From NCBI RefSeq assembly GCF_010093535.1, contig NW_022985220.1, positions 54,627-118,626 of the forward strand: DNA of 64,000 bases, written 5' to 3'. This document shows, one piece after another, positions 56,846 to 64,000 of the stretch. The notes beneath the pieces were generated by a model. That model searched no databases, was not told the DNA's origin, and saw nothing but the letters and a program-made list of their open reading frames with translations. How positions within the stretch are numbered: the first letter of the stretch is position 1; the number at the start of each line of letters is the position of its first letter. A program made the position numbers and the translations under genes. The stretch comes from Lindgomyces ingoldianus. Its lineage: Eukaryota; Ascomycota; Dothideomycetes; Pleosporales; Lindgomycetaceae.

Positions 56846-58241
56846 TTCAGATAGGAAAGCCTGTTAATGGTAGATACTATCGAGGTAAAAGGAGCTCACA
56901 TAGCGTCTGAGTGTGGTTTAATGTCTCATTGATGTTTTCTTACACAGCCCAGCGGCTATACAATATGCGGTGTCACGACAAGAGCAGAGCCATGTACCAC
57001 CCTAAGTCAACAAGGCTACATCTTGAGAGGGCGCAATATCGAATTAGAATTAAGCGATAAGAGCATACCTCACTAGTATCTCTTCAGGTATCGTGAATTC
57101 TATAAGCTAGGATAGTTATCATCGATGCGAAAGATTATAGGAAGGTTGACGCTCCGCAAGTACACGGACTCGACAAATCCTAATTTGTAAAGTGGAGCGC
57201 CGCGCGCGTTGTCCGGCAACTATTAGGGAACGGACAACAGAGCAAGGATATCCCAAGGAGCGTTGGGATTAGACAAGGCTGAATACTAGAGATGTCTGCT
57301 GGGCCATCACCGGATGTGATGTGACGTCCCCATTTGTGGGACTGCAGATTTTGATTGGTTTGCGAAAGCATGAATTCGTGATTGGCGGTACCGTAATAAA
57401 GCAATTGCCCGAAAAGGAAATGAAAAAGCTTCGAGACTTTCTACAAAAGCTGCAACAAAAAAACAGGCTGCGCACAAATTAGGCGCAGAGACGATAAGGT
57501 AAATATAAATTTTAGGTAAGAGGCAATTGCGATGTTAAGGAATAGCTACAGTACATAACTCGCATGCTTTTATGGCAGTATCCATTGCGTGCACAGGCTG
57601 CGTGTTACTAGAAGTCGAAGTACCCTCATATGTCTCGGCACACAGGGTGTCTCGCTACGTAGTGAAGGACGTTAATCTCAACATCGCAGAAATACAAAGC
57701 TCACCAATACACGCCGGACGGTAAAACACCATCCAAGACAAAGAAAGCCCAGGCAGCTGCTTGTCTCCAACGCCTCAAGAAACATACCCAATTATGTGCC
57801 AACCAAGTGTCTCAAATCTCTTTCATCCGACAAAGGGGAGCTGAAATTCATGCTTCAAGACCCAAGTACAGATTATGTGGTATGTAGCCAGCACGCACAG
57901 TTTAAATCTGCTCTCCGTGGCTACAATCATCACAATATGCAACATTAAAGCATACGTGTGCTGCATTTAACACACACACACATACAAGATTGGGCATCTT
58001 ACAAAGGCTTTTGTAGCTTGGGAGAGATGATAGGCGAGACAAGTGGTTGGTAGCATTGTTCGGTATCTGAGAGTCTAGCATATCCCGGACTAGACTCTGG
58101 GCGCCGTGGTGGCAGGCATCTCTTCTTTTCTCTTTAGCCTTGCAGGCTAGGCTAGTGAGGCTCTGGAATACATCCAGTCTTTCCAATATACCTACCCGAC
58201 TGCGTAGAGTGCGTTACAAGTTTCAAGCGAGGGGGCCTTTG
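56846..58241. other. intergenic region with one repeat copy
   Basis: Non-coding. Holds repeat copy C and a short ACACACACAC tract near 57968-57980. No gene seen. Confidence 0.5.
57611..57677 (-). repeat. degenerate repeat family, copy C (minus)
   Basis: Its reverse complement reads TAACGTCCTTCACTACGTAG then CGAGACACCCTGTGTGCCGA then GACATATGAGGGTAC, close to copy B at 54961 and opposite in orientation to it. Confidence 0.6.
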
Positions 58242-59934
58242 CTATTTGAACATTGGCCTAACAAAGATGCGCCGTGTTCGGTGCGGGTCGACTTCGTGTT
58301 CCATTCTTCCTTTGTACTCAAAGCTATGCACCGTCGTCGACATCTTCGGATACGGAACACCCCATAACTGGTGAATAACGTCAGTGACTTCGTACTCCCA
58401 GTCAATCCAGCTTCCATTGGCCTTGAGCAACATGTCGGTCCGCACTAAGAGGTTCCAGCAATAGCTGAGATACTTCCTTAACTGTTCCCCGTTCTCTGGA
58501 TGCAATGGATCGTCGGGGACCAGGAGTCTGCGTTGGGGGGTATAATTGGCGAAGTCGAGAACCAGGAGAGCGAGCTCGGCTGGGAGGCCTTTCCTACCCA
58601 AGAGGTTGATGACGATGGGAATGTCGTGCTTCCCAGGGACATACTTGTTCTGAAATTTGTGTTCGATGAGGTAGGAAGGGTGGACTCGGCCGAACTGTTC
58701 CCGCTGATTCCAGGGAGCTTGCGTGTAAGTTCCCCTTGGGGCCCCGTAGAACTCTCGGTGAGGGTAAGTGCAGACATCGAAATTGTCACACCCTCGTACC
58801 CAGGTACATCGCACGAGAGTCTCTTGGTAGGAGCTTGTTAGTCGGTAGTCGAATTGCTCCGGGGATGGGATGGCTTCGTTTCGCTTTTTCAAGTCTTTCA
58901 TCTTCTCCTCTCTCATCGTAGCGTCGTACAACTCCGGCTTCAGATACAAGACATTCAGACAAATGTACGCTGTCAATGCCAAATTTTTAACATCGGCCCA
59001 TCCATGGTCGGCGTAAGTCTCGATCGACCACACACGCGGCAGCCACACATCCGAATGCGCGGCGAGTCGGAACAACGGATCCATTTCACCCCACAGGAGA
59101 AGCGTCTTGAGCAATTCAAGCATTTCATGGACGGATTGGGGAGGGTACCTAGACCCATCTTGGATATTCGTGATCCAAAACTGGATGCGTCGTTCCTCAG
59201 GCCGTAATGCCAAGTCTTCCGGCCGATGGATGTCCCCATAAAGCCAGGAATGTGCTTTGTACTCTTTGACAGTCTTTGCGATTCTGCTGACAGATGCATC
59301 GGAAATAAAGACTTCGTCGGACTCAGGGGGAGTGTAAAATGCGGGATATTTTGCGCGTTCCTGGGTGGAGAAGTCATTCAGCAGAGTCGCAAATACGCGC
59401 GCAAAGTGCTGTAGCTGGTTGCCTTGGCCGTGCTTGAAGCATGGATATAGGTTTGTGCGGCCGTGGTAGCGGGCGTTCGTGTGCACGAACTTGAAGTTGT
59501 CGGCCAGAGTCTGCCAGGGGAGGCTATGAGACTGATGCGCCATGCGGGCAAGATCAAGGGAGATGACAACAATTCCAGGTAGTAAGTGTATTTCAGTAGG
59601 CCAGCGAATAATTATTCCGCGTATATCTGCCGAGATGACGAGATACGTTAGGAGGCACGACTGCCTGGTGGCAATGCTAGCGATGAAGCAGTCATTGCCT
59701 CCGGCTTCACTGTGGTACACAGCCTGGTCCTGAGCGTAGGAGTCATCCACCGGCAGCACCTTTCCCGAATACCGGATTAGGGATGGATAGATCCTATCTT
59801 GTGTGTCAGTACAGTACACCAGAAACAAGGTGGATATTCTGATGGAGTTACGGTGATGTGAATGAAGCAAGGGGCGGAGCAGAGCGCAAGGACCATGTGC
59901 CCAATTTCGGCTCGGGGTTCAATTGGATGCTCAT
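58242..59934 (-). CDS. unknown 544-residue cytosolic protein
   Basis: Two exons by my reading: 59934-59852 and 59793-58242 (58-nt intron), giving 544 residues. I chose the ATG at 59934 because splicing it in joins FTSP to IYPSLIRYSGKVLPV in phase; the open frame alone has no ATG until residue about 110. No signal peptide. The protein is rich in Trp, Tyr and Pro, with a small cysteine/histidine cluster (CTWVRGCDNFDVCTYPH) that could bind a metal, and a basic C-terminus. Composition is globular and evenly coding-like, and frame use is uninterrupted over 1.5 kb. It lies among death- or recognition-type genes, but nothing in the sequence itself gives a function. Confidence 0.65.
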
Positions 59935-60836
59935 CTCGCTCTTAGAAGCAGGGGTCCAGACTTCTGCCTAGCACCCGCAAGAACCAGGTATTGGAGACCG
60001 CCTTCCTCACTAGCGTATTAAATGGGGGTCCCAAGTCTTTCCGATAGGTGAAAGCGCACAGGGATTGTCTGACGCTAGACCTGATTAGACCCAACACATT
60101 ACAAAACAGTTGCATTCAGCCCTTCCGCAGAAACACCGAAACACCTAGTGGTCATGTGCTACGTGGTCCGCGCTCCAGCAAGAAAGTATTTAAGCCCGCC
60201 GTTCCCCCGACCCATTTTGAAAAACCATCCCAGTGCTCGGGCAGTACGCTTGTCAGTGAAGATTCGTCTGAGACAGCGTTTTTGCTAGTTGAAAACTACA
60301 ACTATGACTGCTTTAGTTGGTCTTCGGATCGGCTAGGAATTTTTGACACCAAACGCTTAATGCTTTTCATTGATCTCCGCGCCGAGGTTGCGGGGTTGAG
60401 GAAGAGTTTTATATCTGCGAGAATTCTTTAGGACAATGCTCTTTCTGCTGTTGCCCTTTCATAGCGCCGTTGACGTGATCGTCGCTCGGATGGATTTTTT
60501 GCTGTCGCCGAGTTTGCTCACGCCTGGTGGAACTCATGGGACACAAGCTTTATAATCGCAGGTCGCCTTTGCTTATGGAAGTACACCTTAGATTACCTAC
60601 GCTTCTTTCCACCCAAAGCAGCTTGAGCAATGTCCCCTGTGCAGCGAAAAACCCGCCATGTCAAGTCTCCCCCTCGCAAGACTAAAATAATGGGTGATGC
60701 GATGTTGTTCTTCGGTCATCTCTGCATAAGACACAAATGTGCAGCGAGAAAATATCGTAGTCTTCCTGTTGTCGATTGCTCTGTTGATGGAGTGGAGAAC
60801 CGATTTTGTTTTTTACCCTTGTTTCAGGACGACCAA

Positions 60837-60897
60837 CTAACGTCCATCCCTATGTCGCGAGCCACCCTCTGTAGCGAGCCGAATTATAGGTACTTCG
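60837..60897 (+). repeat. degenerate repeat family, copy D
   Basis: CTAACGTCCATCCCTATGTCGCGAGCCACC-type sequence (key block CGTCCATCCCTATGTCGCGA), then CTCTGTAGCGAGCCGAATTA and TAGGTACTTCGG. Same orientation as copy B. Confidence 0.6.
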
Positions 60898-61447
60898 GTT
60901 TCAAAGTAATCCTGACTTTCTATACATAACCGCATTTACTTGGTTCTCTGCGAGCGCTGCAGTTTGGCCTCTTCGGCACTACCGGGATGTGTCCCGCCTT
61001 AAAATTACGTCGGCGTCGTCCACGTTGTCGCCGTTTTACGAATAGACCCTATCTAGTAGCATTACAGAGCAGCTCTACTACGACTCCACTATCGAGCTCT
61101 TGTCACTGTTGATAGTTATAATGCGGCAGTATCTGAGGCGCAAATCATTCCTATTACGTTCACAAGTTATCCTTGGGATCGTGGCTGTCATACGCGGGTG
61201 ATTCATGCGGCGTCGCCACGCTGATCGGTACTTGCCAATCTAAGCGACCAGGCCCTGGTTATCACGAGAGGCGATCTGCACGCTCACATAATAATTACAG
61301 TGTAACATAAGCCACAGCGGCGAGTAAGCCAAGTCTGTGCCTGGCAGGTCTGTGGCACAGCATCCCGCCCAGATGCAGCGGCTGGTAGGTGTTTACGGTT
61401 TTTCACTTTCGTTAATTATTCGACTTCCTTATTCAACAAATGCGAAC

Positions 61448-61467
61448 GCTTTGCTCTGTAGCAAAGC
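61448..61467. repeat. perfect 8-bp inverted repeat (hairpin)
   Basis: GCTTTGCT-CTGT-AGCAAAGC, stem of 8 with a 4-base loop, in non-coding DNA. It could be part of an element end; no other support. Confidence 0.4.
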
Positions 61468-61778
61468 CGCTCTCCAACCTCTCGTAACAACTGCGTAAAT
61501 TCTTGAATAGTCTGCTACATATTAAAAACGAACGGTTCGCGTCAGGGTCCGGTGTGTAGTGCAAGGCTTCTAATAACATCCAAGCAACATGAGCGCCCCT
61601 TCACCGGCCAGCCTGCGCCACGATGCAGCCTCGCGGGCAGCGTCTACATCCACCACTGCACCACCTCCATGATCCGTCCTCCGACGTCTGTTTCCACACT
61701 GTCGACCCTCGAATTCCTCGCACCGACATGTCGAACGAGCTGCAGAAGCCGCGCTTCTGATGAGATCGCGCCTCAGCC

Positions 61779-64000
61779 ATGGCCTTCTTCCGCCTTTTGC
61801 AGCGCACACCGGACGGCGACATCGTCTTTCGCGAACCTACCAGCGGCCGTGTCCCTGCCTACGCAATACTCTCTCATACATGGGGGAAAGATGAGGTCAT
61901 CTTACAGGACATGGAAGCCAACGCGGGCATGGACAAGGCTGTGAGCAAAGCTGGGTGGAGGAAGATACAGTTCTGCGCGGACCAGGCCGCAGCTGATGGA
62001 CTGCACTACTTTTGGATAGACACATGCTGCATCGACAAGAGGAACGCGGTCGAGCTCGGCGCGGCGATCAACTCCATGTTTCGGTGGTACCAGAACGCTT
62101 CGCGCTGCTACGTGTACCTTTCGGATGTATCTAAATCGGAGGGAGCGGGTGGCGAGAAGGCATGGAAAGAGGCTTTCAGGACAAGTCGATGGTTTACACG
62201 CGGTTGGACGCTTCAAGAACTCATCGCACCAAGGCTGGTAGAATTCTTCAGCTCAGAGGGTGAGCGACTTGGCCACAAACTGGTGCTTGAGCCTGAGATA
62301 CACGAGATCACGGGCATCCCGGAGAAAGCTCTCCGAGGCGATGCGCTGTCGAATTTTAGCATCGAAGAACGGAGATCCTGGGCCGAGCGCCGCAATACTA
62401 CGATTGAAGAGGACGGGGCGTACTGTTTGATTGGAATCTGCGGCGTCTCTATGGTGCTAAATTATGGGGAGGGGAGAAACCATGCATTTAGTCGGCTGGA
62501 GAAGGAAATCCATAGCATGTATAAGGGTAGGATTTGCCCGAACGTGTTCACTGAGGCAATGAAGCTGACCAACGCAGGTGTCGACTTTGAACAATTTGCC
62601 GTCCAACTCAACCTTGCGTCGCTTCCTGAAGCTGCACGATTTGTTGCTAGGGAGGAGGAGCTGGCGAAGATGCATGACCTGCTTGATGGTCATGGTCATA
62701 GTAGCCGATCAGCAGTCGTCCTTCACGGACTTGGAGGGATTGGAAAGACTCAGCTGGCAATTGAATACATCAGACGGCACAAGGAAAAACATACAGCGAT
62801 ATTCTGGTTGAATGCGAACGATGAAGACTCTCTCCGGCTCAGCTTTCGCAACATCGCTCAGCAAGTCCTAAAGTATCACCCCTCGACTGGAATGCTCAGC
62901 GATTTAGACTTGGAAGGGGACCCCGACCGAGTGGTCGATGCAGTCAAAACGTGGCTCGATCTTCGGAATAATACGCGCTGGCTGATGGTCTTCGATAATT
63001 ACGACAACCCCCGAACCCCTGGTAGTTCCGACCGCTCGACAGTAGATATACGTCGATACCTGCCAGAAAGTGACCACGGCTCGATCATCATCACAACGCG
63101 TTCAGCGAGAGTTAGCCAAGGCCAGCATCTCCACGTCCAGAAGTTGACAGGCCTAGAGGACGGGCTCAAGATCTTGGCGAACATGTCCAGAAGGGAAGGC
63201 ATTGAAAAAGGTGTGTCATATAGGTACTAAATGAGTTATTCGGAGCTGATAAGCTAGATCCTGATGCGAGAGCGCTCGTCTCGCAGCTCGATGGCCTACC
63301 TCTTGCTCTCTCCACAGCCGGGGCTTATCTAGAGCACGTGACCACCGGCTTCGCGGAGTATGTTCGGCTATACGAGGCATCCTGGTTGAAGCTTCAGAGG
63401 ACAAGTCCAACATTAAATTCATACGAAGACCGATCACTGTACACGACATGGCAGGTCACTTTCGATCGGATTCGAGAACAAAATGCGGCATCGGCCCAGT
63501 TGCTCAAGCTGTGGGCCTATTTCGACAAGCAAGACATGTGGTTTGGACTTCTTCGACATGCATGCTATACGGACGATGAGTGGATACAGAAGCTTACCGA
63601 GGACGAACTGAGTTTTAACGAGGCAGTTCGTTTGCTATGCGAGTACGGTCTAGCTCACCCAGAGCCTTCACTTGGACAGCGGTTTGGGTCGGAAGGGTAT
63701 GGAGTGCATAGCTGTGTGCACTCATGGGCGATCTCTGTCTTGAATAGCGAATGGGACAATGGCCTAGCACGGCTAGCTCTGACTTGTGTGGCATCTGAAG
63801 TTCCTAGCACGGATGTAGACAAGTGGTGGCTCCTTCAGCAGCGGCTTCTTCAACATGTTGCAAGACATGAGCAGTTCACCATGAATGGCAACGTCGATGT
63901 TGAGGGAATGGAATGGGCATTGCACAGTCTGGGTGACCTCTATACCGACCAAGGCAGGCTGGCGGAGGCGGAGGCCATGTACAATCGGGCGCTGCAAGGC
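61779..64000 (+). CDS. HET-NB-ARC-TPR NLR-like protein (partial, right edge)
   Basis: Exon 1 61779-63210, a short 35-nt intron (63211-63245, containing TACTAAATG), then exon 2 open to the window edge; at least 728 residues. The HET domain occupies residues 1-215: YAILSHTWGKDEVILQDM, YFWIDTCCIDKRN, AINSMFRWYQNASRCYVYLS and SRWFTRGWTLQELIAP, all conserved blocks. The NB-ARC domain starts near 280: P-loop GLGGIGKTQLA near 320, kinase-2-like WLMVFDNYDN, GSIIITTRS and GLPLALSTAGAYL; the position usually holding MHD reads VHSCVHSW. TPR repeats begin at the end (ALHSLGDLYTDQGRLAEAE) and continue out of view. HET-bearing NLRs mediate heterokaryon incompatibility and regulated cell death in filamentous fungi. 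All visible motifs are intact and no stop is seen, so it appears functional. The ligand-sensing repeats are not in view. Confidence 0.9.

Larger units (their letters stand above)
59935..61778. other. intergenic region with repeat copy and hairpin
   Basis: 1.8 kb of non-coding sequence. It holds repeat copy D and an 8-bp-stem hairpin at 61448-61467. Frames at 60048-60431 and 60630-60929 lack coding signature. The last 200 bp are the NLR promoter side. Confidence 0.5.

Overview
The window is genomic DNA of a filamentous ascomycete (Pezizomycotina). Genes carry several short GT-AG introns (mostly 45-75 nt, with CTAAC/TACTAAT-type branch sites). The products are typical of moulds: methylcitrate-cycle enzymes, a membrane GH3 beta-glucosidase, an eEF3-family ATPase, DUF1996 and DUF4360 secreted proteins, a Pth11-like receptor and a HET/NB-ARC/TPR protein. 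AT-rich, TpA-rich repeat remnants point to repeat-induced point mutation (RIP). I cannot fix the class or species from sequence alone. All gene models were assembled by eye from open frames and splice signals, without transcripts or database searches.

Layout. 0-16 kb is a compact housekeeping block. It holds the 3' end of an unknown gene, a divergent pair for propionyl-CoA catabolism (mitochondrial 2-methylisocitrate lyase, minus strand, and 2-methylcitrate synthase, plus strand) sharing a 555-bp promoter with two CCGAGG motifs, a type II membrane beta-glucosidase, and a New1/Elf1-like eEF3-family ABC ATPase. 16.4-21.4 kb is one large secreted cysteine-rich gene. Its centre is a tandem array of 41-residue units, each with a CC-x7-C-x3-C core beside a dibasic (KR) Kex2-type site; a 55-N assembly gap lies inside the array. 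22-37 kb is gene-poor: a broken MFS sugar transporter, a secreted protein with an aerolysin-like segment, an RGS-domain membrane protein, a GH128-type glycanase and a small secreted protein that looks like one isolated module of the large cysteine-rich protein. 37-48 kb is mostly non-coding. It contains the second of two hAT-like non-autonomous elements with clear 8-bp target duplications (one of which splits an ORF), plus DUF4360 and DUF1996 secreted proteins.

48.9-64 kb is an accessory region that looks devoted to recognition and cell death. A patatin-like phospholipase and a DUF7580-like membrane-anchored protein are transcribed head to head. They are followed by a Pth11-like seven-helix receptor, an unknown 544-residue protein and, running off the right edge, a HET-NB-ARC-TPR NLR-like protein. 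These genes are separated by degenerate copies of one repeat family.

The two most interesting candidates for an undescribed system are the Kex2-type tandem mini-peptide precursor at 16.4-21.4 kb and the patatin/DUF7580 divergent pair at 48.9-53.5 kb. Both functional readings are inference from domain logic and context.
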